From contig DIEM01000008.1 of NCBI GenBank assembly GCA_002418625.1, positions 1 through 45,355 of the forward strand: a stretch of DNA of 45,355 nt, read 5' to 3'. Each line of letters starts with the position of its first letter. Within the stretch, counting starts at the first letter, position 1. The position numbers were made by a program, and so were the translations under genes. The notes beneath the pieces were generated by a model. That model saw only the letters and a program-made list of their open reading frames with translations. It searched no databases and was not told where the DNA came from. Positions 17,124 through 26,648 of this stretch are shown in pieces. Source of the stretch: Firmicutes bacterium UBA5774 (GTDB lineage: Bacteria; Bacillota; Clostridia; Peptostreptococcales; Anaerovoracaceae).

Positions 17124-17684
17124 CTATTTTGCCCTCGACAGATATTCACCGGTCCTCGTGTCAATAGTGATTGTTTCGCCTTCCTCTATAAAAATAGGCA
17201 CCTGTACGACCGCACCGGTTTCGACGGTAGCAGCCTTGGATACATTCGTAGCGGTATCGCCCTTGACTCCCGGCTCCGTTTCAACGACCTTAAGGTTCAC
17301 AAAATTAGGCGGTTCAACAATGAAAGCGTTTCCCTTGTAGAACTTGATTGTCGCCATGTCATTCTCCCGCAGGAAAAGAATCGCATCCTCCACCATTTCC
17401 TGCATCAATGGAACCTGGTCAAAGGTTTCCTGATCCATGAAATAATACAATTCCCCATCGCTGTATAAGTATTGCATCGTTTTTGTCTCTATGTGGGCTT
17501 TCGGAAATTTATCATTTGGATTGAATGCTTCTTCCCTGGTCGCGCCGGTCAGGATGTTCCTGTATTTCGTTCGTACAAAGGCTGCGCCCTTTCCTGGTTT
17601 AACGTGCTGAAAATCCAGAATTACATGCGGTTCCCCATTTATCTCAAAGGTGATCCCTTTTCTGAAATCGCTTGCATAAATCAT
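17124..17684 (-). CDS. efp: Translation elongation factor P
   Basis: EF-P enters stalled ribosomes at polyproline stretches and speeds peptide bond formation. The 186 residues show the three beta-barrel domains: KOW-like N-terminus (ASDFRKGITFEINGEPHVILD), the tip loop HVKPGKGAAFVRTK with lysine K32 as the possible modification site, and the C-terminal signature GDTATNVSKAATVETGA. GGAGGT precedes the ATG with good spacing. It follows pepQ, as in many Firmicutes. Confidence 0.96.
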   Translation of the reverse strand: MIYASDFRKGITFEINGEPHVILDFQHVKPGKGAAFVRTKYRNILTGATREEAFNPNDKFPKAHIETKTMQYLYSDGELYYFMDQETFDQVPLMQEMVEDAILFLRENDMATIKFYKGNAFIVEPPNFVNLKVVETEPGVKGDTATNVSKAATVETGAVVQVPIFIEEGETITIDTRTGEYLSRAK

Positions 17685-17711
17685 TGTTTTACCTCCAAAT
17701 TGTATTCTATA

Positions 17712-18788
17712 TTATATAATGATCAGTTCTTTATCAACCGTAGACAGCGATATTATACCATTATCTGTTACAACTGCCAAGTCTTCAATTCTAACGCCGA
17801 ATTTCCCAGGTATATAGATTCCCGGCTCGATCGTCACGGTCATATCCGTCTTAAGAACATCCTTGCTCAAAGCATTCAGTGTAGGGGCTTCGTGGATCTC
17901 CAGGCCGACTCCGTGTCCGAGGCCATGGCCGAAATATTCGCCATAACCTGCGCCGGAAATCATTTCTCTCGCGACGCTGTCTGCAACGGATGCCGAAACA
18001 TTCGCGGCAATGACGGCTGATGCCGCTTTTTGGGCTTCAAGAACGATCCTGTATACATTCTTTTGCTCGGCGCTTATCGCGCCAAGGCCAACCGTTCTGG
18101 TCATATCCGAGCAATAACCGTTCCATTTTGCTCCGAAATCAAGCGTTACAAAATCACCGTTTTTAAGCGCCCTGGATGACGGTACCGCATGAGGCAAAGA
18201 CCCTCTTTCTCCGGAGGCGGCGATCGTATCGAACGCCAATGCATCTGCGCCCTTGTGTCTCATGAAAAATTCCAATTCCAGCGCAATATCTCTTTCCGTC
18301 ACACCAGGTTTAATAAAGTCCAATATGTGAACGAACGCAAGGTTTGCTATCTCGGCAGCACTTTTGACCGCATCGATTTCCTGCTTCTCTTTTATGATCC
18401 TTATAGATTCAATGATTTGGTCTGCGGACACGATATTGCCCGGTTTGACTTTCTCCATCATGTCGTTGTAAAAATCAAATGTGATGCTCTTATATTCGAT
18501 GCCCAGCGTCCCTGGGCAATTCTCCCTGAGAAAGTCCAGCGCGGTGTACTGATTGGTCAGCATGACAGTTTCGAAGCCTGTTTCCAGGCTTCGTGCCAAT
18601 TCTATATACCTGAAATCCGTCAGCAGGTAATTGCGCTCTTTTGTTAAATATATAAAGAAATTCGATGATTCAAACCCCGACAAGTAATACTTGTTTTCAG
18701 GCTTTGTGATCCATAAACCATCGATATTCTTATCCTCGGCCAATTTTTTGGCCTTGTTTATCCTGGCAATATAGGTATCCTTATTCAT
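17712..18788 (-). CDS. pepQ: M24 family Xaa-Pro aminopeptidase
   Basis: This metallopeptidase removes N-terminal residues next to proline; its position before efp is the usual one (B. subtilis yqhT). The protein of about 358 residues has an N-terminal creatinase-like domain (KYYLSGFESSNFF) and a C-terminal pita-bread domain with all five metal ligands visible: aspartates in TLDFGAKWNGYCSDMTRT, histidine in YFGHGLGHGVGLEIHE, and glutamates in TIEPGIYIP and VRIEDLAVV. The frame is open to 18866. ATG at 18788 gives a normal start, but TTG at 18794 is better placed (9 nt) after GGGGAGG, so the true start may be two codons further up. It overlaps ylbF by 8 bp. Confidence 0.9.
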   Translation of the reverse strand: MNKDTYIARINKAKKLAEDKNIDGLWITKPENKYYLSGFESSNFFIYLTKERNYLLTDFRYIELARSLETGFETVMLTNQYTALDFLRENCPGTLGIEYKSITFDFYNDMMEKVKPGNIVSADQIIESIRIIKEKQEIDAVKSAAEIANLAFVHILDFIKPGVTERDIALELEFFMRHKGADALAFDTIAASGERGSLPHAVPSSRALKNGDFVTLDFGAKWNGYCSDMTRTVGLGAISAEQKNVYRIVLEAQKAASAVIAANVSASVADSVAREMISGAGYGEYFGHGLGHGVGLEIHEAPTLNALSKDVLKTDMTVTIEPGIYIPGKFGVRIEDLAVVTDNGIISLSTVDKELIII

Positions 18789-19116
18789 GATCAAATTTGA
18801 TGACCTCCCCCAGGATCCCGTAAATGTCTGCAATGAGCTTCGAAAAGACCATCTCGGCCTGGACATATCTTGCAGCCTGCGGATCTCTCATGATGATCTG
18901 CATGAGCTCCTGAACCTGGGACATCATATCGGGTGAAATATCCTGACCAAGCATCTGCTGTGCCTGCAGCGCATATTGTTTCTGCTGGAAATCATTGAGG
19001 ATCTGACTCAATTCGGCATTTTCGGAAACTTCAGCCTTGATCCTGGCGTATTCCTGATATTCGTTTGATTCCTTGATGGATCTGGCCAGATTGTGGGCAT
19101 TGTCATAAACGTTCAT
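18781..19116 (-). CDS. ylbF: YlbF/YmcA family protein
   Basis: This 111-residue all-helical protein matches the YlbF/YmcA family (formerly DUF964). Its start NVYDNAHNLARSIKESNEY, the ELSQILNDFQQKQYALQAQQ helix and the AARYVQAEMVFSKLIADIY end are typical. In B. subtilis YlbF, YmcA and YaaT form an Fe-S complex that steers RNase Y and affects sporulation and competence. Here it lies 2 bp after rnj, another RNA decay gene, which agrees with a role in mRNA processing. Whether it is the functional YlbF or the YmcA-like paralogue is not decidable from the sequence alone. Confidence 0.85.
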   Translation of the reverse strand: MNVYDNAHNLARSIKESNEYQEYARIKAEVSENAELSQILNDFQQKQYALQAQQMLGQDISPDMMSQVQELMQIIMRDPQAARYVQAEMVFSKLIADIYGILGEVIKFDHE

Positions 19117-19117
19117 T

Positions 19118-20797
19118 CTACACCTCCAGGAATATCGGCAAAATTACCGGGTTTCGCTTTGTTTTTTCGTATATGAAGCTTTTCAGCTCATCCTTAACGG
19201 CATTCTTCATGGCGGACCATTCTTTGATTCCGTCTTCCCTGCATCGGTCCAGCCTGTTTTTAACAGCGATCCTGGCGGATTCGATCAAGTCTTCGGATTC
19301 CCTTACATAGACGAAGCCTCTGGATATGATATCCGGTCCGGAGCATATTGTACCGGTGCTTTTTTCTATCGCAGCTACAACAATGATCAGTCCGCTTTCT
19401 GATAGGAGTTTCCTGTCACGCAATACAATATTTCCTACATCACCGACCCCAAGTCCGTCCACCATAACGTTTCCGGAGGTAACCGTCTCTTTGGATAGCG
19501 ATACGCCGGATTTCGCGATATTGAGCACCTGGCCGGCTTTCATGATGAATATATTGTCCTTGGACATGCCCATATCCTGTGCTATCAGGGAATGCTGCCG
19601 CAGATGCCGGTATTCGCCATGGACCGGCATGAAGTATTTGGGCCTTATCAGCGAATGCATGAGCTTCAGCTCCTCTTCGCAGGCATGGCCGGATACGTGG
19701 ATGTCCGCGATATCCGAATAGATGACCTTTGCGCCTTTTTCAAATAGCTTATTTAAAATATTTGATATCGTTTTTTCATTTCCGGGGATCGGGCTCGATG
19801 ACAATATCACCGTATCGCCGTTTTTGATCTGGATCGCCTTGTGGTCTCCGGCCGCCATGCGCGATAAAGCCGACATTGGCTCACCCTGGCTGCCTGTCGT
19901 TATGATCACCAGTTCCTCATCCTTGATATGCTTTGTCTTATTGATGTCGACGAGAACATTCTCCGGAACTTTCAAATAACCGAGTTCTGTAGCCACACTG
20001 ATGACGTTGACCATGCTCCTTCCCGATATTGCTATTTTACGCCCGTATTTGACCGCTGCGTCAATAATGATCTGGACGCGGTATACATTGGAAGAGAAGG
20101 TCGCAATGATGACGCGGTCCTTTGTTTCCCTGAAAATGCTTTCAAGCGCCCTTCCAACTGTCTTTTCAGATGGCGTATAGCCTTTTCGCTCGCTGTTCGT
20201 ACTGTCAGCCAGCATGAGAAGAACGCCTTTGGAGCCAAGCTCCGCAAGTCTGTGAAAATCGATCGGCGTACCGTGAAGCGGTGTAAAATCGATCTTGAAA
20301 TCCCCCGTGTGAAAAATTACTCCCTCTCTCGTCTCAATTGCAAGGCAGACCGAATCAGCAATCGAATGAGTCGTTCTAATGATCTCAACCTTGAATTCGC
20401 CCAGGCTCACAACCTGTCCCGGAGCGACGGTGTTCAGCCGTCCGGTGATATTGTGCTCCTTCAGCTTGTTTTCGATCAGTCCAAGCGCTAGTCTGGTGCC
20501 ATAGATCGGCACATTGAATTCCTTCAGGAAATAAGGTATGGCTCCGATATGGTCTTCATGGCCATGTGTAATGAAAACGCCTCGGATCTTGTCCCGGTTT
20601 TTTGCCAGATAACTGAAATCGGGTATGACGATGTCTATTCCGAACATTTCATCGTCAGGAAATGACAAACCGCAATCGATGATGATGATATCATTCTTAT
20701 ACTCGAGGACAGTGATGTTTTTTCCGATCTCATTCAAACCGCCCAACGGAATAAGCTTCACCGGTTGGTGTGCCTTGTTTGTTTCAATATTTTTCAT
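19118..20797 (-). CDS. rnj: Ribonuclease J
   Basis: RNase J is the 5'-to-3' exonuclease and endonuclease central to mRNA decay and 16S rRNA maturation in Firmicutes. The 559 residues fit: a metallo-beta-lactamase domain with the zinc motif HGHEDHIGA near residue 80, the beta-CASP domain with GRSMVN and TTGSQGEPMSALSRMA, the HVSGHACEEEL histidine, and a C-terminal domain. Only one copy is seen here; many Firmicutes have two (RnjA and RnjB), and the sequence alone does not say which. Followed closely by ylbF. Confidence 0.95.
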   Translation of the reverse strand: MKNIETNKAHQPVKLIPLGGLNEIGKNITVLEYKNDIIIIDCGLSFPDDEMFGIDIVIPDFSYLAKNRDKIRGVFITHGHEDHIGAIPYFLKEFNVPIYGTRLALGLIENKLKEHNITGRLNTVAPGQVVSLGEFKVEIIRTTHSIADSVCLAIETREGVIFHTGDFKIDFTPLHGTPIDFHRLAELGSKGVLLMLADSTNSERKGYTPSEKTVGRALESIFRETKDRVIIATFSSNVYRVQIIIDAAVKYGRKIAISGRSMVNVISVATELGYLKVPENVLVDINKTKHIKDEELVIITTGSQGEPMSALSRMAAGDHKAIQIKNGDTVILSSSPIPGNEKTISNILNKLFEKGAKVIYSDIADIHVSGHACEEELKLMHSLIRPKYFMPVHGEYRHLRQHSLIAQDMGMSKDNIFIMKAGQVLNIAKSGVSLSKETVTSGNVMVDGLGVGDVGNIVLRDRKLLSESGLIIVVAAIEKSTGTICSGPDIISRGFVYVRESEDLIESARIAVKNRLDRCREDGIKEWSAMKNAVKDELKSFIYEKTKRNPVILPIFLEV

Positions 20798-20811
20798 TTA
20801 AACTCCTTCTT

Positions 20812-23280
20812 TTATTTTATTACAACGTTCAATAATTTATTCAATACCGGTATTACCTTGACGATTTCTTTGCCTTCAAGCAAAGCAGCGACACTCTCAT
20901 GTCCAAGCGCGAAAGCCTCAAACTCTTCTTTTGTCATGCCGCTTGGCACATCGATCTTAGCCTTTACTTTTCCGTTCAGTTGGACAACGATCTCGATGCT
21001 GTCCCTGACAAGCGCCGAGTTATCGTGTTCGGGCCATTCCTGCGTGCAGACATACCCTTCATGACCGGTCGATTGCCATAGCTCTTCGCAAATATGCGGA
21101 GCGAACGGAGACAGGATCAGCACCAGGTTTTTCATCGCATGCTTTAAGAGCGCATAACTCGGATCCGCTGTTTCTTTATATCGATACATTTCATTGACAA
21201 GTTCCATGATCGAGCTTACGGCGGTGTTGAAATTGAATCTCTCGCCAACATCCTCCGTCACTTTTTTCAAAGTGGTATTCAAAACGAAATTGAGATTTTT
21301 ATCATCATCCGTCTTGATCTCGAAATGATCCCCGGCATTCGCTACAAGCATCTGGAGTTCCGTCACCAGACGATATACTCTGTTAAGGAACCGGTAGCTG
21401 CCTTCAACACCCGCGTCGGACCATTCCAGCTCTTTTTCAGGAGGTGACGCAAACAGAATAAACAGTCTGGCCGTGTCAACGCCAAAACGGTCGATGATCT
21501 CTTCGGGGCTGACGACATTGCCTTTGGATTTTGACATCTTGGTGCCGTCTTTAAGCACCATCCCCTGGGTCAAGAGCCGTTTGAACGGTTCGTCCACCGG
21601 GCAAAGGCCGATATCGTGCAGCACTTTTGTGAAGAATCTCGAATACAGCAGATGCAGGATCGCATGCTCGACTCCTCCGATATACTGATCGACAGCCATC
21701 CAATAGGCTGCTTTGTCCTGACTGTACATTTCCTTGTCATTTTTAGGATCGACATAGCGAAGGAAATACCATGACGAGTCAAGGAAAGTATCCATCGTAT
21801 CGGTCTCTCTGGTCGCGCTTTTCCCGCAGATCGGGCAAACGGTTTTCATGAAAGTGCCGCTGGTCGTAAGCGGTGATTCTCCCTTGCCTGTGAATACGAC
21901 ATCAGTCGGCAGCAAAACGGGCAGGTTTTCATCCTTTTCCGGCACCCATCCACAATCATCGCAGTAAATCATCGGAATCGGGCAGCCCCAGTACCGCTGC
22001 CTCGAGATGAGCCAATCACGCAATCTGAAATTGACTGATTCCTCTCCATATTTATTATCTTTAAGATACTCTATAATAGCGGCTTTTGCGGCGTTGCTCT
22101 CCATGCCGCTGAATTCGTCCGAATTGATAAGCTTGCCGTTAGCGCTGAACGCTTCTTTCAAATTGTTAACGTCTATTTGCGGATCGTCCGGTTCTATGAC
22201 AGGTATTATTTCAAGGCCATATTTGACCGCAAAATCAAAATCGCGCTGGTCATGTGCCGGAACAGCCATGATCGCTCCCGTTCCATAATCCATCAAGACA
22301 TAATTTGCGATGTAGATGGGAACCCTTTTGCCGTTCAACGGATTTATTGCATACCTTCCAATGAATATGCCTTCCTTTTCGAGCGTTGTCGCCGTTCGCT
22401 CAATTTCAGTCATATGCTGCAGTTTGTCAAGGAATGCATGTATTTCTTTTTCATGTTCGGCTTCTGCCGATAACGCTTTTACAAAAGGATGCTCAGGCGC
22501 GAGAACCATATAAGTCACACCATAGAGTGTATCCGGCCTGGTCGTGAAGATCCTGAGGCTTTGGTCGAAACCTTCGATCGGGAAATCAACTTCTGCACCC
22601 ACGCTTTTGCCGATCCAGTTTTTCTGCATCAGTTTGACTTTTTCAGGCCAGCCGTCCAGTTTGTCGAGATCCTGCAGGAGCTTGTCCGCATAGGCGGTTA
22701 TTTTCAGGTACCATTGATCCAGGTCTTTTTTACCGACGATCGTTCCGCAGCGTTCACAGGCGCCTTCGACGACCTGCTCATTCGCAAGGACTGTCTGGCA
22801 CGAGGAGCACCAGTTGACCGGGTTCTTTTTTTTGTACGCCAGGCCGTTTTTGAAAAATTGGATAAATATCCATTGCATCCATTTATAATAATCAGGATGA
22901 CATGTTGCGATCTCCCTGTCCCAGTCATAACTGATCCCAAGCATCTTAAGCTGGTTTCTCATTTCTTCGATATTGTTCCATGTCCAGATATTCGGGTGTA
23001 TGCCATTCTTTATCGCAGCGTTCTCCGCGGGAAGGCCGAACGAATCCCAGCCCATAGGATGCAGGACGTTGAAGCCCTTCATCCTTTTATATCTGGCCGC
23101 GACATCACCGATCGAATAATTTCGCACATGTCCCATATGCAGTTTTCCGGACGGATACGGGAACATTTCCAAAAGATAGAATTTTTCCTTGGAGGGGTCT
23201 GCTTCTGTTTTGAAAAGTTTGTTTTCTTCCCAGGCTTTCTGCCATTTGCCTTCAATTGCCCTAAAATTATAATTTGCCAT
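20812..23280 (-). CDS. leuS: Leucyl-tRNA synthetase
   Basis: LeuRS charges tRNA-Leu. The class I signatures are clear: the HIGH-type motif PYPSGKLHMGH near residue 45, the CP1 editing domain with TTRPDTLYGVTYMVLAPEHP, zinc-type cysteines (CSSC, CERC), the LeuRS-specific insertion, and KMSKSKGN near 570. The length is 822 residues. The frame is open to 23298, but the ATG at 23280 gives the usual MANYNF start, and GGAGGT at 23296-23291 would overlap an earlier start. The 20-nt gap to rsfS leaves no room for a T-box leader, so leucine-dependent T-box control is absent at this gene. Confidence 0.97.
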   Translation of the reverse strand: MANYNFRAIEGKWQKAWEENKLFKTEADPSKEKFYLLEMFPYPSGKLHMGHVRNYSIGDVAARYKRMKGFNVLHPMGWDSFGLPAENAAIKNGIHPNIWTWNNIEEMRNQLKMLGISYDWDREIATCHPDYYKWMQWIFIQFFKNGLAYKKKNPVNWCSSCQTVLANEQVVEGACERCGTIVGKKDLDQWYLKITAYADKLLQDLDKLDGWPEKVKLMQKNWIGKSVGAEVDFPIEGFDQSLRIFTTRPDTLYGVTYMVLAPEHPFVKALSAEAEHEKEIHAFLDKLQHMTEIERTATTLEKEGIFIGRYAINPLNGKRVPIYIANYVLMDYGTGAIMAVPAHDQRDFDFAVKYGLEIIPVIEPDDPQIDVNNLKEAFSANGKLINSDEFSGMESNAAKAAIIEYLKDNKYGEESVNFRLRDWLISRQRYWGCPIPMIYCDDCGWVPEKDENLPVLLPTDVVFTGKGESPLTTSGTFMKTVCPICGKSATRETDTMDTFLDSSWYFLRYVDPKNDKEMYSQDKAAYWMAVDQYIGGVEHAILHLLYSRFFTKVLHDIGLCPVDEPFKRLLTQGMVLKDGTKMSKSKGNVVSPEEIIDRFGVDTARLFILFASPPEKELEWSDAGVEGSYRFLNRVYRLVTELQMLVANAGDHFEIKTDDDKNLNFVLNTTLKKVTEDVGERFNFNTAVSSIMELVNEMYRYKETADPSYALLKHAMKNLVLILSPFAPHICEELWQSTGHEGYVCTQEWPEHDNSALVRDSIEIVVQLNGKVKAKIDVPSGMTKEEFEAFALGHESVAALLEGKEIVKVIPVLNKLLNVVIK

Positions 23281-23300
23281 TTTCGGATATACCTCCAAGC

Positions 23301-23645
23301 TTATAGTTTAATGAATTCGCAATCGCCCCAGATTTTTTCAATGCCATATCTTTCCCGTTGTTCCGGAGTGAATATGTTAACGATAACATCGCCGAAATCC
23401 ATCAGGATCCAGCCCGAACCGTTCTTGCCCTCGATATTTTTCAGTGTCGCGCCTGTCGCTTCCAATTTCTCTTCAACTTCGTCCGAAAGCGTGCCAACCT
23501 GTCTTTCGGAATTACCTGTCGCAATGACAAAATAATCCGCGAATCCTGATATTTTTGAAATATCGATCACTGTGATATCGACTGCTTTTTTAGCATCAAG
23601 AATCGCTGCCGCCTCCATTGCTGTTTCTCTATTATTCATACGCAC
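23301..23645 (-). CDS. rsfS: Ribosomal silencing factor RsfS
   Basis: RsfS (YbeB/Iojap) binds L14 and blocks joining of ribosomal subunits when nutrients are short. The 114 residues contain the family core: AAAILDAKKAVDITVIDIS, the SGFADYFVIATGNSERQV motif, and GSGWILMDFGDVIVNIF. The start may be GTG at 23645 (used; AGAGG 6 nt upstream) or ATG at 23639. The nadD–yqeK–rsfS–leuS order is typical of Firmicutes. Confidence 0.95.
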   Translation of the reverse strand: MRMNNRETAMEAAAILDAKKAVDITVIDISKISGFADYFVIATGNSERQVGTLSDEVEEKLEATGATLKNIEGKNGSGWILMDFGDVIVNIFTPEQRERYGIEKIWGDCEFIKL

Positions 23646-23660
23646 CTGTTTCCTCTCTGT

Positions 23661-24230
23661 TCATTTCTTATTAAGCTTCTTTTCGTTAAAATAATGCAAT
23701 GCCCTTACGCTGTCCGAATGGAGCAGCTCGCCCTTGTTCTTCACAAACTGGATCGACATTTCAAGCGACCTTCTGCAAGCCTCGTCTATATCGACAAAAG
23801 CGAGTTTCCTTATTTCCTCGACTCCCTCATAGTTCCGTCCGGGCTCAATGGCGTCGGCAATATAAATGATCTTCTCCAGCATGGACATTCCGGAACGCCC
23901 GGTTGTGTGATAACTGACTGCATTCAGTATGTCATCGTCAGTAATGCCGTAATGTGAAGCCATGAAATGCGCGGCCGCTTTTCCGTGCGACAGCGCCACA
24001 TTGTCAATGTAAATATCGTCAAGACCGATCCGGTCTATGTATCCATTCAGTTCCTCTTTGGAAAAACTTCTGCAATAGTCATGAAACAATGCAGCCAGCT
24101 CTGCCTTGTGTGCCGGTACGCCATATGCCGCAGCAAGCTTGACGGCCGTTTCGGCAGCGCCCTGGATATGCTTCCATCTTTTTTCCGACACTTGACTTTT
24201 TATTTTATCACTAATCGATTCATTTTTCAA
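23661..24230 (-). CDS. yqeK: YqeK family HD-domain hydrolase (symmetrical Ap4A hydrolase)
   Basis: YqeK is an iron-dependent HD-domain enzyme that splits diadenosine tetraphosphate into two ADP. The 189 residues show the HD set: H21 in KHIQGAAETA, the H50-D51 pair in ALFHDYCRSF, further histidines in ALSHGKAAAHFMA and VSYHTTG, and IADAIEPGR. The start codon is TTG at 24230, supported by AGGTGA 4 nt upstream. It sits between nadD and rsfS, the conserved arrangement in Firmicutes. Confidence 0.92.
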   Translation of the reverse strand: MKNESISDKIKSQVSEKRWKHIQGAAETAVKLAAAYGVPAHKAELAALFHDYCRSFSKEELNGYIDRIGLDDIYIDNVALSHGKAAAHFMASHYGITDDDILNAVSYHTTGRSGMSMLEKIIYIADAIEPGRNYEGVEEIRKLAFVDIDEACRRSLEMSIQFVKNKGELLHSDSVRALHYFNEKKLNKK

Positions 24231-24245
24231 GCTTTCACCTGATCC

Positions 24246-24854
24246 TTAAATATACAGCCTGTTGTCGATAATATATTTTTCGACAGATTCAGGGGTAAGA
24301 TATTTGATTGACCGGCCTTCCCTGATACGATTTCGAATATTTGTGGAAGAAATATCGACTTCCGGTATTTCTTTTCGGTATATCCTTGCACCGTATTTTT
24401 CATTAAGATATGAGATATGACGGTTCAATTCTTCATCAAAATAGCCCGGCCTGCTTCCGATTATGAAAGAATACTTTTGAAGCAGCATTTGACTTTGATG
24501 CCATTTTTCGACATCAAATATCGTATCGGCGCCGGTCAGGAAAAAAAGTTCAGCGCTATCGCCGTAAATCACGCTCAATTTTTCCATCGTTCTAATGGTA
24601 TAGGAGATCTCACCTGAAGCAATTTCAATATCCGACACAGAAAATGAAGGATTCGTGGAAACCGCAAGAACAGCCATATTAAATCTGTGGCTGCTATCGG
24701 AAACAACTGTATCCTGTTTGTGCGGCGGCACCATGGCCGGCATGAAAACGACCTTGTCCAGACCGGCCTCCGATCTGATATGCTCAGCCAGGATCAGATG
24801 GCCGTAATGAATGGGATCAAATGTGCCGCCGATAATGCCTATCTTGATGCTCAT
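24246..24854 (-). CDS. nadD: Nicotinate-nucleotide adenylyltransferase
   Basis: NadD joins nicotinate mononucleotide and ATP to deamido-NAD in NAD synthesis. The 202-residue protein shows the nucleotidyltransferase motif GGTFDPIHYGHL at 9-20 with H16 and H19, the FMPAMVPPHK segment, ADTIFDVEKWHQ, and the C-terminal DISSTNIRNRI motif. Its ATG overlaps the aspS stop by 4 bp (ATGA), so the two are probably translationally coupled. Confidence 0.96.
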   Translation of the reverse strand: MSIKIGIIGGTFDPIHYGHLILAEHIRSEAGLDKVVFMPAMVPPHKQDTVVSDSSHRFNMAVLAVSTNPSFSVSDIEIASGEISYTIRTMEKLSVIYGDSAELFFLTGADTIFDVEKWHQSQMLLQKYSFIIGSRPGYFDEELNRHISYLNEKYGARIYRKEIPEVDISSTNIRNRIREGRSIKYLTPESVEKYIIDNRLYI

Positions 24855-26647
24855 GAATCCTGTTGATGCTCCTTTTCGAGATTTGCAGTGCTTTTAATCG
24901 AAAGTTCGATAAGCTGGTCCTCGGAAATAAACCCCGGAGCCCCAGACATCATACAGATCGCATTCTGATTTTTCGGGAATGCGATGACTTCTCGAATGCT
25001 GTCCTCTCCGGCAAGCAGCATGGCCAGTCTGTCTAGCCCATAGGCAAGACCTCCGTGCGGGGGTGTGCCGTATTTGAAAGCATCCAGCAGGAATCCAAAT
25101 TTGCTGAGTGCTTCTTCATCAGAAAGACCCAATACCTGGAACATTTTTTTCTGCAGATTCCTGTCGTGGATCCTGATACTCCCGCCGCCGAGTTCCACAC
25201 CGTTCAGCACGATGTCATAAGCCTGCGCCTTAACGTTTTGGGGCTCGGTGTCAAGCAGCGGAATGTCCTCAAGCTTGGGGGATGTAAACGGATGATGCAT
25301 CGCGTAGTATCTTCCGTCCTCCTCGCTGTATTCATAAAGAGGAAAATCAACGACCCAAAGGAAGTCATATTTGGTGTCGTCAAGCATTCCAAGTCTTGAT
25401 GCGATCTCACGTCTAAGATGCCCAAGCGAATCGTACACGATTGATTTTTTATCTGCCACGATCAGAATCAGATCTCCTGGTTTACCGGAATATATTTCCG
25501 TAATCACTCGAAGCTGTTTCTGGTCGAAAAATTTGCCTATTGAAGAAGTGCATTCAGTTTCTCCCACTCTGATCCATGCAAGACCTTTCGCACCATAGGT
25601 CTTCACATAATCCTGAAGCTTATCGATATCTTTTCTGCTGAATTTCTCAGAACACCCTTCAAAGTTGATCCCTCTGACATCCCCGCCTTCCCGAATGGCA
25701 TTCGTAAATACCAGGAACTCCGAATCCTTCACTGTTTCATTGATGCATTTCAGTTCAAAACCAAAGCGGGTATCAGGCTTATCGCTGCCGAACCTGTCCA
25801 TTGCCTCCTGGTAGGAATAGCGTGGAAAAGGCGTTTTTATCTCAGCCTTCATGACTTTTGCGAACAAATGCGTCAGGAATTTTTCCTGGATCTCTATAAC
25901 GTCATCTATATCGACAAAAGACATCTCTAAATCAATTTGTGTGAATTCCGGCTGTCTGTCCGCTCTAAGGTCTTCGTCGCGGAAGCAGCGCACGATCTGG
26001 TAATAACGATCAATCCCGGCTACCATCAATATCTGCTTGAATAATTGAGGCGACTGAGGCAGCGCATAGAAATGGCCCGGATTGACCCTGCTGGGTATTA
26101 TATAGTCTCTGGCGCCTTCCGGAGTTGGTTTGTTCAGCATTGGCGTTTCAACATCACAGAAGCCTTCGGAATCGAAAAACTCCCTGGTCGCCTTCGTTAT
26201 TTCATGACGAAAAGCGAGATTTCTCTGCATTTTTGACTTTCTCAAATCGAGGAAACGATATTTCAACCTCAGATTTTCAGACACATCATCGTCATCCTTT
26301 ATATAGATCGGCGGCGTTTCAGCTTCGGAATAAATAATCAATCCGCTGGCAAACACTTCTATGTCGCCCGTTGGCAGATCGCTGTTCTTCGATTCTCTTT
26401 CCTTGACGACTCCTTTGATGCCAACGACATACTCGCTTCGCAGCCTGCCGGCTTCAGCGAATAGCGCCTCAGGAACGTCGTCGTTGAATACGACCTGCGT
26501 TATTCCTGTTTTATCTCTTATATCGCAAAAAATAAGGCTGCCAAGGCTTCTATTCTTCTGCACCCATCCCTTAAGTATAACTTCGCTGCCGATGTCCGAT
26601 GCCCTAAGCGTTCCGCACATATGCGTCCTCTTGAATGTGTCGCCCAT
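24851..26647 (-). CDS. aspS: Aspartyl-tRNA synthetase
   Basis: This class II synthetase has the bacterial AspRS layout over 598 residues: an N-terminal OB-fold anticodon-binding domain (GSEVILKGWVQKNRSLGSL), motif 2 (YQIVRCFRDEDLRADRQPEF, with TQIDLEMSF following), the large bacterial GAD insertion and motif 3 (GLAYGLDRLAMLLAG). Bacteria without AsnRS or GatCAB partners use non-discriminating forms; this cannot be read here. It lies 1 bp after hisS, the usual hisS–aspS pair, and again there is no room for a T-box leader. Confidence 0.96.
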   Translation of the reverse strand: MGDTFKRTHMCGTLRASDIGSEVILKGWVQKNRSLGSLIFCDIRDKTGITQVVFNDDVPEALFAEAGRLRSEYVVGIKGVVKERESKNSDLPTGDIEVFASGLIIYSEAETPPIYIKDDDDVSENLRLKYRFLDLRKSKMQRNLAFRHEITKATREFFDSEGFCDVETPMLNKPTPEGARDYIIPSRVNPGHFYALPQSPQLFKQILMVAGIDRYYQIVRCFRDEDLRADRQPEFTQIDLEMSFVDIDDVIEIQEKFLTHLFAKVMKAEIKTPFPRYSYQEAMDRFGSDKPDTRFGFELKCINETVKDSEFLVFTNAIREGGDVRGINFEGCSEKFSRKDIDKLQDYVKTYGAKGLAWIRVGETECTSSIGKFFDQKQLRVITEIYSGKPGDLILIVADKKSIVYDSLGHLRREIASRLGMLDDTKYDFLWVVDFPLYEYSEEDGRYYAMHHPFTSPKLEDIPLLDTEPQNVKAQAYDIVLNGVELGGGSIRIHDRNLQKKMFQVLGLSDEEALSKFGFLLDAFKYGTPPHGGLAYGLDRLAMLLAGEDSIREVIAFPKNQNAICMMSGAPGFISEDQLIELSIKSTANLEKEHQQDS

Positions 26648-26648
26648 A